Below, piece by piece: positions 25,250 to 33,800 of a stretch of 64,000 nt of DNA. The stretch comes from Kaistia defluvii. GTDB taxonomy: Bacteria > Pseudomonadota > Alphaproteobacteria > Rhizobiales > Kaistiaceae. The notes below the pieces were generated by a model. The model made no database searches and was not told where the DNA came from. It saw only the letters and a list, made by a program, of their open reading frames with translations. Each line of letters opens with the position of its first letter. Position 1 is the first letter of the stretch. A program made the translations under genes and the position numbers. The DNA lies in contig NZ_JBEPSM010000003.1 in NCBI RefSeq assembly GCF_040548815.1, positions 372,001 to 436,000 of the forward strand, read 5' to 3'.

Positions 25250-26464
25250 TCAGCCGCGCTGGTCGCGCGCCGCCAGCGTGCGCAGACGGAGCGCGTTCAG
25301 GCGGATGAAGCCGGCCGCGTCCTTCTGGTCATAGGCGCCGCGATCGTCCTCGAAGGTGACGAGCGCGTCGGAATAGAGCGACTTCGGCGACGAGCGGCCG
25401 ACGACGATGGCGTTGCCCTTGTAGAGCTTCAGCCGCACCGTGCCTTCGACATGCTCCTGGCTCTTGTCGATCAGCGCCTGCAGCATCTCGCGCTCGGGCG
25501 AGAACCAGAAGCCGTAATAGATCAGCTCCGCATAGCGGGGCATGATCGAATCCTTCAGATGCGCGGCCTCGCGGTCGAGCGTCAGGCTTTCCATCGCGCG
25601 GTGCGCGGCGAGCAGGATGGTGCCGCCCGGCGTCTCGTAGATGCCGCGCGACTTCATGCCGACGAAGCGGTTCTCGACCAGGTCGAGACGGCCGATGCCG
25701 TTGTCGCGGCCAAGCTCGTTCAGCTTGGTCAGGAGCGAAGCAGGAGAGAGTTGCACGCCGTCGACTGAGATGGGATCGCCCTTCTCGAAGCCGATCTCGA
25801 CATAGGTCGCGACATCGGGCGCGTCTTCCGGCGCCACGGTGCGCATGAAGACGTAGGGCGGGGCTTCCTTCGACGGGTCTTCCAAAACCTTGCCCTCGGA
25901 AGACGAGTGCAGCAGGTTGGCGTCGACGGAGAACGGCGCCTCGCCGCGCTTGTCTTTGGCGATCGGGATCTGGTTCTTCTCGGCGAAGTCGAGCAGGTCG
26001 GTGCGCGACTTGAAGTCCCACTCGCGCCAAGGCGTGATCACCTTGATGTTCGGGTTCAGCGCATAGGCTGACAATTCGTACCGGACCTGGTCGTTGCCCT
26101 TGCCGGTGGAACCATGCGCGACAGCGTCGGCGCCGACTTCGCGGGCGATCTCGACCAGGCGCTTGGCGATCAGCGGCCGTGCGATCGAGGTGCCGAGCAG
26201 GTAGGTGCCTTCGTACAGCGCATTGGCGCGGAACATCGGGAACACGAAGTCGCGGACGAATTCCTCGCGCACGTCCTCGATGTAGATCTGCTTGACGCCC
26301 ATCATCTCGGCCTTCTTGCGGGCCGGCTCGAGCTCTTCGCCCTGGCCGAGATCGGCCGTGAAGGTAATGACTTCAGCCTGATATTGCTGTTGGAGCCATT
26401 TGACGATGATCGAGGTGTCGAGCCCGCCGGAATAGGCGAGGACGATCTTCTTGATGTCGGACAT
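25250..26464 (-). CDS. argG: argininosuccinate synthase
   Basis: A 404-residue cytoplasmic enzyme joining citrulline and aspartate with ATP in arginine synthesis. ATP pyrophosphatase loop Y-S-G-G-L-D-T-S at residues 11-18; citrulline/aspartate-binding segments [12 protein letters not shown] and [12 protein letters not shown] are intact. It is upstream of irr on the same strand with a 142-bp gap, so the two are probably independent. Confidence 0.97.
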   Translation of the reverse strand: MSDIKKIVLAYSGGLDTSIIVKWLQQQYQAEVITFTADLGQGEELEPARKKAEMMGVKQIYIEDVREEFVRDFVFPMFRANALYEGTYLLGTSIARPLIAKRLVEIAREVGADAVAHGSTGKGNDQVRYELSAYALNPNIKVITPWREWDFKSRTDLLDFAEKNQIPIAKDKRGEAPFSVDANLLHSSSEGKVLEDPSKEAPPYVFMRTVAPEDAPDVATYVEIGFEKGDPISVDGVQLSPASLLTKLNELGRDNGIGRLDLVENRFVGMKSRGIYETPGGTILLAAHRAMESLTLDREAAHLKDSIMPRYAELIYYGFWFSPEREMLQALIDKSQEHVEGTVRLKLYKGNAIVVGRSSPKSLYSDALVTFEDDRGAYDQKDAAGFIRLNALRLRTLAARDQRG

Positions 26465-26547
26465 TGTGAGGCCGTTTCCGCGAAGATGAAGGATGGCAGC
26501 GCTTATAGTATGCGCGTTCCCCGCCAGCAACCGCAGCGGCGCGGGCG

Positions 26548-28086
26548 CTAGTCCGTGTCGTCGCCGCAGAGCGGCACGGGGGCGAGCGGCGCGATCGGCC
26601 GGTCGAGCCGGAACAGATGGTAGGACCGGCTCGAACTCGGGCCGCTGGCGACCGCCAGCCGGCCCTTGTCCTCGACCTCGCCGAAGAAGCGGGCGAGCCG
26701 CGCGGGCTCGGCGCAGCCGGCGACCAGCAGCGCCGGGCCGGTCGGCGCGTGGTCGAGGAGGCTGCGCGTCAGTTCGAACTGGTTGTCGGGCCCTGGATCG
26801 TCCGGCCACACCGTGACGGCCACGGGATCGTCGCGCAGATTGTAGACGAGGGCGGCCGCGTCGGCGCGGCTGAGCGCCACCACCATGCTCGCGCCGGAAG
26901 CCTTCGCCTCGGCCCGGACGGCGTCGCCGAGCCGGCTCCAGCCCAGCACCTGCTTGTAGATGTCGCCATGCTTCAGCAGCGGCAGCGTCACCCGGTCGGC
27001 GACGGCGTTACCGACGAACAGCACCAGCTGCGCGACAATGCCGATGGCAAGCCCGGCCTGGACCAGGCGGAAGCGGCCGCTGCGGATCAGGAATGAGGTG
27101 CCGATAAGGGCGGTGGCGACGAGGCCGGAGGCGGCCCAGTTGGCGTTGGTGATGGTCAGCACGCTGGCGATCGTGACGACCAGGATCACCGGCAGCGCGA
27201 AAGCGAGCAGCATCCGGTCCTCGCCGGGCCGGCCCTTGCGCCAGGCGGCGATCGCGGCGGCAAGGGCGCCGCCCATCAGGAACGGCCCGATGATGCCGAA
27301 CTGCGCGGCGAGGAAGCCGATGGCGTTGCCGAGGCTGATCTTCAGCCCGTCGCCGGAGATGTTCTCGTTGGTGTGGCGCAGCGTGACCAGGCCGTTGTTG
27401 AGGTTCCAGACGATGTTGGGCAAAAGCAGCAGCAGCCCGATCGCGACCGCCAGCCAGAACCGGCCGGAACGGATGACGGCGCGCGATGGCGGGTCGATCA
27501 GGGCGGCGATCAGTGCGCAGCCGATGAAATAGGCCATCGCGTATTTCGCCAGCAGGCCGAACCCAATCCCGAGGCCCAGCAGCAGACTCCAGCGATAGCC
27601 GCCGCCGGCGCGCAGCCGCACGAAGGCGTAGAGCGACAGCGCCCAGAAGAACAGCAGCAGCACGTCGGTCGACAGGATCGCCGCGGAGAAGGCGACGCCC
27701 GGCGCCAGCGCGAAGCCGAGCGCGGCCCAGAAGCCGATGCGCGGCCCATGGAGCGCGCGGCCCGTCGCATAGATCAGCAGCGAGGTGCCGAAATAGAACA
27801 GCGGCGACGGCGCCCGTACGCAGGCGACGCCGGTGCCGCAGACCGCGTTGGCGGCGGCGATCGTCCAGGCGATCAGCGGCGGCTTGGAAAAATAGCCGAA
27901 GGCGAAATGCTGCGACCAGTCCCAGTATTGCGCCTCGTCGACCTGCAGATCGGTGACCGAGTATCGCAGCGCCAGCAGCCGCGCGAGGGTGATGGCCGCT
28001 AGCAGGACGACCAGGAGCACGGCGCTTTGGTCGGCAAAGGGCGACGCGGCCGCCCCTGTTTCAGTTCGATCGGTCAACTCGGCCAA
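26548..28086 (-). CDS. GT39-type (ArnT/PMT-like) polyprenyl-phosphate sugar transferase
   Basis: A large membrane protein (about 512 residues) with some 10-11 hydrophobic helices and a soluble C-terminus. After the first helix it has [13 protein letters not shown], the catalytic acidic loop of PMT_2/GT39 enzymes, then F-S-K-P-P-L-I-A-W. Such enzymes move a sugar from a lipid carrier to protein or lipid A on the periplasmic side. The start is uncertain: a TTG at 28086 keeps overlap with the PAP2 gene to 26 bp; an ATG at 28188 adds an Arg-rich stretch that looks out of frame. Coupling with the PAP2 phosphatase suggests joint lipid or envelope modification. Confidence 0.85.
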   Translation of the reverse strand: MAELTDRTETGAAASPFADQSAVLLVVLLAAITLARLLALRYSVTDLQVDEAQYWDWSQHFAFGYFSKPPLIAWTIAAANAVCGTGVACVRAPSPLFYFGTSLLIYATGRALHGPRIGFWAALGFALAPGVAFSAAILSTDVLLLFFWALSLYAFVRLRAGGGYRWSLLLGLGIGFGLLAKYAMAYFIGCALIAALIDPPSRAVIRSGRFWLAVAIGLLLLLPNIVWNLNNGLVTLRHTNENISGDGLKISLGNAIGFLAAQFGIIGPFLMGGALAAAIAAWRKGRPGEDRMLLAFALPVILVVTIASVLTITNANWAASGLVATALIGTSFLIRSGRFRLVQAGLAIGIVAQLVLFVGNAVADRVTLPLLKHGDIYKQVLGWSRLGDAVRAEAKASGASMVVALSRADAAALVYNLRDDPVAVTVWPDDPGPDNQFELTRSLLDHAPTGPALLVAGCAEPARLARFFGEVEDKGRLAVASGPSSSRSYHLFRLDRPIAPLAPVPLCGDDTD

Positions 28087-28936
28087 GTCCGTTGCTGCGG
28101 TGGTCCCGCGGGCCACCCCGCGCAATACGCCCGAGGATAAAAGCCGCTGCAAGCGCGATCTTCGCCAGCGTACCTTCGGTCGCAGCATCGATGCGGGCAC
28201 TGAAGGGGCCTGCAACCAGCACGCGATGCAGGCCGAGCAGAATGACGAGTGTGATGGCCCAGGAGATCAGCACGTCGGAGAGAAAATGGCCGCCAAAGGC
28301 GATCCGGTTCAGCGACAGGGCGAGGGCGAGCGCGCCGATGGCCGCGGCGAGGGCCGGCCGGTAGCGCGGCGGCGCCAGCATGGCGAGGGCAAGCAGCCAC
28401 ATCGCCGAGGCCGCCTCGCCGGAAACGAAGGAGCAATTGGAAAGGCAGGCGCCGCCGATCTTCCAGGCGGGTTCGAAGGGCGCGGCGCCGCCGAACAGAT
28501 CGACCTGGATCGGGCGGGGCCGGCCCCAAAAGCTCTTGAGGACGCCATTGACGATCAGGCCGGGTCCGAGCGCCAACGTCGAGAACAGGAACCAGATGTG
28601 GCTGGCTCGGATCGGCATGGGGCGCAGCGGGCGCGCCAGCTTGGCGCCGAGGCTCGCGAGCAGGGCGAGGCATACCAGCACGACCAGATCCCTGCCGAGC
28701 AGGCGCAAGGTCACGAGCCCGGGAAGGCGCGATGCGGGAAAGGCTCCATCGACATGAAACAGCGCGGCGAAGCGAAGATCGAGGGCGGGAAAGGCCATGA
28801 AGAGCAGCGAGATCGCGGCGAGGCTGGCCAGCGCCCTATAGAGCGGCGTCAGGGAAAGCGGGTCGGCGGACCGACCGGCCGGGGCCGTGCCGTCCCGCGC
28901 TGCACCGTTGCGTGAAGCGATGTCCCGCTCCGCCAT
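28061..28936 (-). CDS. PAP2 family membrane phosphatase
   Basis: A 291-residue protein with about six transmembrane helices and the three PAP2 motifs: K-S-F-W-G-R-P-R-P (134-142), N-C-S-F-V-S-G-E-A (about 167-175) and R-x5-H-x3-D (Arg211, His217, Asp221). In motif 2 the usual S-G-H reads S-G-E, so Glu174 replaces the expected acid/base His; nucleophile His217 is kept. It probably removes phosphate from a lipid such as lipid A, phosphatidylglycerol phosphate or undecaprenyl diphosphate. It overlaps the GT39 gene downstream. Confidence 0.87.
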   Translation of the reverse strand: MAERDIASRNGAARDGTAPAGRSADPLSLTPLYRALASLAAISLLFMAFPALDLRFAALFHVDGAFPASRLPGLVTLRLLGRDLVVLVCLALLASLGAKLARPLRPMPIRASHIWFLFSTLALGPGLIVNGVLKSFWGRPRPIQVDLFGGAAPFEPAWKIGGACLSNCSFVSGEAASAMWLLALAMLAPPRYRPALAAAIGALALALSLNRIAFGGHFLSDVLISWAITLVILLGLHRVLVAGPFSARIDAATEGTLAKIALAAAFILGRIARGGPRDHRSNGLGRVDRSN

Positions 28937-29064
28937 TCTCCGGCCCCCGCTGCCATCCGGAGGCGCCGCGAGGCGCCATGCAGGACATGCATAGAGCAGG
29001 GTGTGTGACAGGATCAGGACAGTCGCGGCGGCGAAATCGGCTTGCGCGGCCCGCGTTGAGGGCA

Positions 29065-29116
29065 GCCCAAAATGAATCCGGCGCCGCCGCGGTGTGGTGA
29101 CCCGCGGCGGCGCCGG
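29065..29116 (-). terminator. terminator of bfr
   Basis: A perfect 15-bp inverted repeat (29078-29092 with 29102-29116, CCGGCGCCGCCGCGG and complement) lies 49 bp after the bfr stop; on the minus strand it is followed by ATTCATTTTGG. Confidence 0.75.
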
Positions 29117-29165
29117 AAAGCCCCGGGGGATCCCCGAGGCTGTGCGAACTTGTTGGCGCTCGCGC

Positions 29166-29651
29166 CTATTCGGCTTCGTTGCTGGGCGCGGCCTGGAGCT
29201 GGTAGTAGAACTCCTTGCCGAGATCGTTCAGCAGGCCAAGCTGGGTCTCGAGGAAGTCGATATGGCCTTCCTCGTCCTTCATCAGCTCTTCGAACAGGGC
29301 CATCGAGACGTAGTCGCCGGCGGCGTGGCAGACGTCGCGGCCTTCCTTGTAGTAGTTCCGCGCCGTGTATTCGCCGCGCAGATCCGCCTCGAGCACTTCC
29401 TTGACGTTCTGGCCGATTTCGAGTGGGTCGAGCACCTGCAGGTTGGGGAAGCCGTCGAGGAAGATGATGCGCGCGATCAGCTTGTCGGCGTGGTGCATCT
29501 CCTCGATCGATTCGGCCCGCTCCTTCTTGGCGAGCTTGGTGTAGCCCCAATCCTCGGTCAGCCGGTAATGCAGCCAGTATTGATTGACCGCCGTCAGCTC
29601 GAGGCGCAGCGCGCGGTTGAGATACTCGATGACCTTGGCATCGCCCTTCAT
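29166..29651 (-). CDS. bfr: bacterioferritin
   Basis: A 161-residue four-helix subunit that forms the 24-mer haem-containing iron store. Ferroxidase ligands Glu18, Glu51 and His54 and haem ligand Met52 (E-E-M-H-H-A-D) are all at standard positions, as is the later D-E-E-G-H-I-D helix. It follows bfd by 89 bp, and the gap holds a candidate Irr box, so iron-dependent control by the Irr protein encoded 4 kb away is likely. It ends in a strong terminator. Confidence 0.97.
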   Translation of the reverse strand: MKGDAKVIEYLNRALRLELTAVNQYWLHYRLTEDWGYTKLAKKERAESIEEMHHADKLIARIIFLDGFPNLQVLDPLEIGQNVKEVLEADLRGEYTARNYYKEGRDVCHAAGDYVSMALFEELMKDEEGHIDFLETQLGLLNDLGKEFYYQLQAAPSNEAE

Positions 29652-29664
29652 GGCGGCATCCTTT

Positions 29665-29681
29665 TCTGGAATTGTTCTAAT
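29665..29681. promoter_or_regulatory. candidate Irr box (iron control element)
   Basis: TCTGGAATTGTTCTAAT matches the rhizobial iron control element TTTAGAA-N3-TTCTAAA at 11 of 14 defined positions, with the inner GAA-N3-TTC palindrome intact. It lies 14 bp before the bfr ATG. Confidence 0.6.
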
Positions 29682-29740
29682 CCGAGAATAGGGTGGGCCG
29701 CGGCGATCGTCAAACGCCGATTCCGGTCTTCTGGAAGGAC

Positions 29741-29992
29741 TTAGCCGTAGACGGCGATGTCGTCGGATTCCTCGGAACTGCTGCCGAGCGGTTCCGGACA
29801 GGTGACGATGGCGCCCGATTCCGCCAGCAGCTTGCGCACCAGGATGAAGCAGACGGTGCACTGCGCCTTCATGCCGAGGGCGCGATAGACGCGGGCGGGG
29901 GTGAGCGGTCGGCCGGGGGTCTCGCGCGCCAGCCGTTCGGCGGCTTCGAGAATGCGGGCCTTGGTGAGGAAATTGCAGGAACAGACGATCAT
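29741..29992 (-). CDS. bfd: bacterioferritin-associated ferredoxin
   Basis: An 83-residue [2Fe-2S] protein that delivers electrons to bacterioferritin to release stored iron. Cluster ligands are Cys4, Cys6, Cys45 and Cys48 (V-C-S-C and C-T-V-C). The first 60 residues match Bfd; the tail is acidic and Ser-rich (S-S-S-E-E-S-D-D). It is upstream of bfr on the same strand. The ATG at 29992 opens with the conserved M-I-V-C-S-C; further upstream in-frame sequence is not conserved. Confidence 0.93.
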   Translation of the reverse strand: MIVCSCNFLTKARILEAAERLARETPGRPLTPARVYRALGMKAQCTVCFILVRKLLAESGAIVTCPEPLGSSSEESDDIAVYG

Positions 29993-30261
29993 GGCAGGGG
30001 AGGTTGCCTCCGTGGGCTTCCGTTTTACCAGAGATAGGCCTTCGCGTCCGCGCCCGCCAGCCGGCTGACCGGCGGAGAGAGAGGGCGAGCCCGCGCTAGG
30101 CGCGGGCTGCCGGGCCGCTTTCGATCGCTTCTTTTGCCGCAAACGGGGCGTTTCGATGACCGCATCGATCCTCGGCCCGCTTCCCGGAAGGGGGTATTGC
30201 CCCTCCGCTCCATTGGCCGGGAGAGGCCGCGAAGCGGAAAAGCGTATTCGTTGGCTGGAGC

Positions 30262-30987
30262 CTAGCGGCTGACCACCGCGAGGAACAGGATCACGACGAT
30301 CAGCGCCAGCAGGCCCCAGACATAGGGACCGCCGAGGAAGCCGCGTGCCGCCGCGACCTCGACTTCTTCCTCGATCTCTTCCGCGACTTCGCCGAGATCG
30401 AGCGCTTCGTCGTCGATCTTGTGCTCGATGCGGTCGGTCAGCTCGTCGGTCGCCGCCGCGTCGGCGGGCTCCAGATTGGCGGGCTCCAGCTTGACGGGCT
30501 CGGCATCGGGCGGGGTGGTCGGCGTGAGGGAGGCCATCGTCGGCTCGTCTCCAGAAAGGCGGTTGGCAATAGCGCCGACAAAGCCGTCGGCTATCTTCTT
30601 GGTTGTGCTGTCTATCAGTCTTGTGCCCAGTTGCGCCAGCTTGCCGCCGACGTCGCCGCTCGCATCATAGATCAGGATCGTCGCATCGCCATCCTCGGCG
30701 AGCTTGAGATCGGCCCGGCCGGTGGCAAAGCCGGCGACGCCGCCCTTCGCTTCGCCGCGGATCGTGCAGCGCTCGGGCGGCTGCACATTGGCAAAAGCCA
30801 GGCGGATGACGAAATGCGCCTGGATCGGTCCGACCTTGGCGGCGATCGTGGCGCTGATCGCATCCTTCGCCGTTCGCGACAGCGTCTCGCAGCCGGGAAT
30901 GCAGGCCCGCAGCACCTCCGGATCGCTCAGGGCCCGCCAGACTTCGTCACGACGGGCGGGGATGCGGTATTCGCCCGTCATCTCCAT
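30262..30987 (-). CDS. CoxG-like SRPBCC protein with C-terminal membrane anchor
   Basis: About 241 residues. The N-terminal 145 residues match the CoxG (carbon monoxide dehydrogenase subunit G) fold: E-Y-R-I-P-A-R-R-D-E-V-W-R-A-L-x-D-P-E-V-L-x-x-C-I-P-G-C-E and a central G-x-A-x-G-x-G-D-V-like segment. A Pro/Glu-rich linker (about 160-215) leads to one transmembrane helix at the end (W-G-L-L-A-L-I-V-V-I). CoxG proteins bring CO dehydrogenase or related molybdenum enzymes to the membrane, but no such enzyme is encoded here, so the partner is unknown. Confidence 0.85.
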   Translation of the reverse strand: MEMTGEYRIPARRDEVWRALSDPEVLRACIPGCETLSRTAKDAISATIAAKVGPIQAHFVIRLAFANVQPPERCTIRGEAKGGVAGFATGRADLKLAEDGDATILIYDASGDVGGKLAQLGTRLIDSTTKKIADGFVGAIANRLSGDEPTMASLTPTTPPDAEPVKLEPANLEPADAAATDELTDRIEHKIDDEALDLGEVAEEIEEEVEVAAARGFLGGPYVWGLLALIVVILFLAVVSR

Positions 30988-31166
30988 GGCTGTCGTCCTC
31001 GTCAGCCGGCGCCGGGCCAATCCGCCTGTCGCCGTCTTCCGCGCGAGGGCGCGCGGGTTATCTCCTCCATTTTATCTTGGATGGAGCCCCGGAGTCGGCA
31101 AGACGGGCGGCGCCTTCGTTGCCGGCATCGATTGGCTTTCGGCGCGGCGAACGCTATGAACCGACC

Positions 31167-32147
31167 ATGACGACCGCTTCCGAGATTTCCCCCGCCGCCC
31201 GCGCTCCCCAGACACCGGCCTCCCGCTGGCCGGTGATGCTGACGACAGAGGGCTGGCCCGATTATGCGCTGATCGATTCCGGCCATGGCCGGAAGCTCGA
31301 GCGCTATGGTCCCTACCGCATCGTGCGCCCCGAGGCGCAGGCGCTGTGGACGCCGCGCCTCTCCGCCGAGGAATGGGATCGCGCCGACGCGATCTTCACC
31401 GGCGCCAAGGACGAGGATTCGGACGGCCGCTGGAAATACAGGAAGCCGCTCGGCGAGACCTGGCCGATGGCCTGGCCGCTCCCGCGCGCCGTCGGCGAGG
31501 GCGAGGTGCGCTTTCTCGGCCGCTTCACCGCCTTCCGCCATGTCGGCTTCTTCCCCGAGCAGGAAATGCACTGGGCCTGGTTCGGCCGGAAGATCCGCGA
31601 CGCGAAATATGCCGATCCGAAGCGCCAGCCCAAGGTGCTGAACCTCTTCGGCTATACCGGCATCGCCTCCTTCGTCGCGGCCATGGCCGGCGCGCAGGTG
31701 ACGCATGTCGACGCCTCGAAGAAGGCGATCGGCTGGGCCCGCGATAACCAGACCATGTCGGGCATCGCCGATCTGCCGGTGCGCTGGATCGTCGATGACG
31801 CGATGAAGTTCGTGCAGCGCGAAGTGCGCCGCGGCTCGAAATATGACGGCATCATCCTCGACCCGCCAAAATTCGGCCGTGGCCCGAATGGCGAGGTCTG
31901 GGACATCTTCGAGCGCCTGCCCGAGATGATGGCGCTCTGCCGCCAGTTGCTCGCCGACGACGCGCTGTTCCTCTGCCTTTCCGCCTATTCGATCCGGGCT
32001 TCCTTCATGGCGATCCACGAGACCTCGGCCGAGGCGCTTTCAGGCCTGCCGGGCACGCTCGAATCCGGCGAGTTGCTGATCCGCGAGGAAGGCGAAGGCC
32101 GCACCCTTTCCACGTCGCTCTTTTCCCGGTGGTCCCGCGATGGCTGA
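31167..32147 (+). CDS. class I SAM-dependent (rRNA cytosine-C5-type) methyltransferase
   Basis: A 326-residue Rossmann methyltransferase. SAM motif V-L-N-L-F-G-Y-T-G-I-A-S (about 160-171), acidic end of strand 2 in V-D-A-S-K, and the motif IV L-D-P-P-K-F-G-R-G are those of the RlmI/RlmKL group that modify 23S rRNA. The N-terminal PUA domain of RlmI is absent, so the exact target is uncertain. It overlaps the following TrmH gene by 8 bp. Confidence 0.87.
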   Translation: MTTASEISPAARAPQTPASRWPVMLTTEGWPDYALIDSGHGRKLERYGPYRIVRPEAQALWTPRLSAEEWDRADAIFTGAKDEDSDGRWKYRKPLGETWPMAWPLPRAVGEGEVRFLGRFTAFRHVGFFPEQEMHWAWFGRKIRDAKYADPKRQPKVLNLFGYTGIASFVAAMAGAQVTHVDASKKAIGWARDNQTMSGIADLPVRWIVDDAMKFVQREVRRGSKYDGIILDPPKFGRGPNGEVWDIFERLPEMMALCRQLLADDALFLCLSAYSIRASFMAIHETSAEALSGLPGTLESGELLIREEGEGRTLSTSLFSRWSRDG

Positions 32148-32976
32148 TCATTCCCCGATTGCCGCGCCCGGCGCGGTCAAGACCATCACCAGCTTGACCA
32201 ATCCGACGATCAAGGACATTCGCGGCCTCGCTTTGCCGAAGAACCGCAAGGAAAGCGGCCTGTTCGTCACCGAGGGCATGAAGCTGGTCGCCGACGCGGT
32301 CGAGGAAGACTGGCCGATCAAGATTCTTGTCTATGGCGCGAAGGTCGCCGACCACCCCGTGGTCAAGCGCGTCGCGACGACGGCGCATGCGCGCGGCGGC
32401 GACGTTCTGGAAGTCTCCGAGGCGGTGCTTTCAAAAATAACGCGCCGCGACAATCCGCAGATGGTCGTCGGCGTGTTCGAGCAGAAGCTGACGCCGAAGA
32501 GCGAGATCCAGCCCGGCCCCGCCGGCGTCTGGGTGGCGCTCGAAGGCATCAAGGACCCCGGCAATCTCGGCACCATCATTCGCACCGCCGATGCCGTCGG
32601 CGCCGAGGGCGTGATCCTTGTTGGCGACACGGTCGATCCGTTCGGGGTCGAGGCGGTGCGCGCCACAATGGGCTCGATCTTCCACATGAAGCTCGCCCGC
32701 ATGAGCGTCGAAGAATTCAAGTCCTGGCGGAAAGGCTGGCCCGGCATCGTCGTCGGCACGCATCTTTCCGGCAAGTCGGATTATCGCACCATCGATTACG
32801 ACCGGCCGGTCATGCTGTTCATGGGCAATGAGCAATCCGGCCTGCCGGACGATCTTGCCGCGACCTGCGACCATCTCGTCAAGATCCCGCAGGCGGGCCG
32901 GGCGGATTCGCTCAATCTCGCGATTGCCACCGGCGTGATGCTCTACGAGATCCGCCGCGACAAGCTGAAGCTCTAG
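32140..32976 (+). CDS. TrmH/SpoU family RNA 2'-O-methyltransferase
   Basis: A 278-residue protein with an N-terminal substrate-binding domain (R-K-E-S-G-L-F-V-T-E-G-M-K) and a C-terminal SPOUT knot: L-E-G-I-K-D-P-G-N-L-G-T-I-I-R-T-A (motif 1, about 131-147), M-G-N-E-Q-S-G-L (motif 2) and S-L-N-L-A-I-A-T-G (motif 3). It methylates ribose in rRNA or tRNA; the target base is not evident. It sits between another RNA methyltransferase gene and lspA, with 8-bp overlap and 2-bp gap. Confidence 0.92.
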   Translation: MADHSPIAAPGAVKTITSLTNPTIKDIRGLALPKNRKESGLFVTEGMKLVADAVEEDWPIKILVYGAKVADHPVVKRVATTAHARGGDVLEVSEAVLSKITRRDNPQMVVGVFEQKLTPKSEIQPGPAGVWVALEGIKDPGNLGTIIRTADAVGAEGVILVGDTVDPFGVEAVRATMGSIFHMKLARMSVEEFKSWRKGWPGIVVGTHLSGKSDYRTIDYDRPVMLFMGNEQSGLPDDLAATCDHLVKIPQAGRADSLNLAIATGVMLYEIRRDKLKL

Positions 32977-32978
32977 GC

Positions 32979-33506
32979 ATGGGTGCGATGACGCCAGAGA
33001 CGGACACCAAGGCCGCCCCGGCGGGGGCCCGCATTCCCGGCCCGTTCTCGGCGCTGGGTCTTTCGATCATGGCGCTGACCATCCTCGTCGACCAGCTCTC
33101 GAAGTGGATCGCCGACGCCTATCTGGTCTATCAGCAGGGCATCGCGGTGCTGCCGGTCCTGGCGCTCTACCGCATCAACAATACCGGCATCGCCTTCTCG
33201 CTCGGCAACAGCGCCGACAGCCTGGTTCTGATCGTCCTGACCGCGATCGTGACGGGGGTGGTGTTCTGGGTCTGGCGCGGCTCGACCGAGGGCGGCCGGA
33301 CCGCCGCCACCGGCTTCGCGCTGATCGCCGGCGGCGCGATCGGCAATCTGATCGACCGGATCTGGCACGGCCACGTCATCGATTTCCTGTATCTGCACTG
33401 GAACGAGCGCGGCTTCTTCGTCTTCAACCTCGCCGACGTGGCTTTGACCATCGGCCCGCTGCTGCTCGCCTGGGTGTATCTGCTGCAGCCGGGCAAGAAG
33501 GGCTGA
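32979..33506 (+). CDS. lspA: lipoprotein signal peptidase
   Basis: A 175-residue inner-membrane aspartic protease with four helices that removes signal peptides from diacylated prolipoproteins. Catalytic aspartates lie in G-G-A-I-G-N-L-I-D-R and F-N-L-A-D-V-A-L-T. D-Q-L-S-K-W and N-N-T-G-I-A-F-S are also as in the family. Third gene of the methyltransferase-trmH-lspA run; a second in-frame ATG three codons later could also be the start. Confidence 0.95.
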   Translation: MGAMTPETDTKAAPAGARIPGPFSALGLSIMALTILVDQLSKWIADAYLVYQQGIAVLPVLALYRINNTGIAFSLGNSADSLVLIVLTAIVTGVVFWVWRGSTEGGRTAATGFALIAGGAIGNLIDRIWHGHVIDFLYLHWNERGFFVFNLADVALTIGPLLLAWVYLLQPGKKG

Positions 33507-33517
33507 GCCAGCTCTTC

Positions 33518-33655
33518 TTGAACCTCCCCCTTGAGGGGAGGTCGAAAACGCCCTTCGCGTTTTCGGGAGGGGGCGCTTGCGATATCCGACGAAGCACCCC
33601 TCCCCAAGACCGCCCCGAGGCGGTCTTGACCCTCCCTCAAGGGGAGGGTTCAGGG
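33518..33655. repeat. composite inverted repeat, family D
   Basis: Unit CCTCCCCCTTGAGGGGAGG plus hairpin AAACGCCCTTCGCGTTT at the left, and hairpin AAGACCGCCCCGAGGCGGTC plus CCCTCCCTCAAGGGGAGGG inverted at the right, about 30 bp apart. Starts 12 bp after lspA and probably ends its transcript. A second copy is at 46549-46738. Confidence 0.75.
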
Positions 33656-33657
33656 CG

Positions 33658-33785
33658 GTGCGTGCTTCGAGACGGCCCTGCGGGCCTCCTCAGCATGCTG
33701 AGATTGGAATTGGCACGCCGGCAAAGTCGAAAAAACCCCAACATGCTGAGGAGCGGCCCAAGGGCCGCGTCTCGACGCACGCACA
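33658..33785. repeat. composite inverted repeat, family E
   Basis: GTGCGTGCTTCGAGACGGCC with GGCCCTGCGGGCC and TCAGCATGCTGA at the left, and the inverted version ending in GCGTCTCGACGCACGCAC at the right. Single units lie at 42478-42525 and 46970-47024. Confidence 0.75.
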
Positions 33786-33800
33786 GGGTCTTAGCCGCCC

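Noticed and set aside
26548..28188. Longer GT39 protein starting at the ATG at 28188
   Set aside because: The added N-terminus is Arg-rich and lies inside the PAP2 coding sequence in another frame; a TTG near 28086 gives a more credible start.
30025..30213. Small minus-strand frame upstream of bfd
   Set aside because: Arg/Pro-rich composition, no ribosome binding site and no recognisable family.
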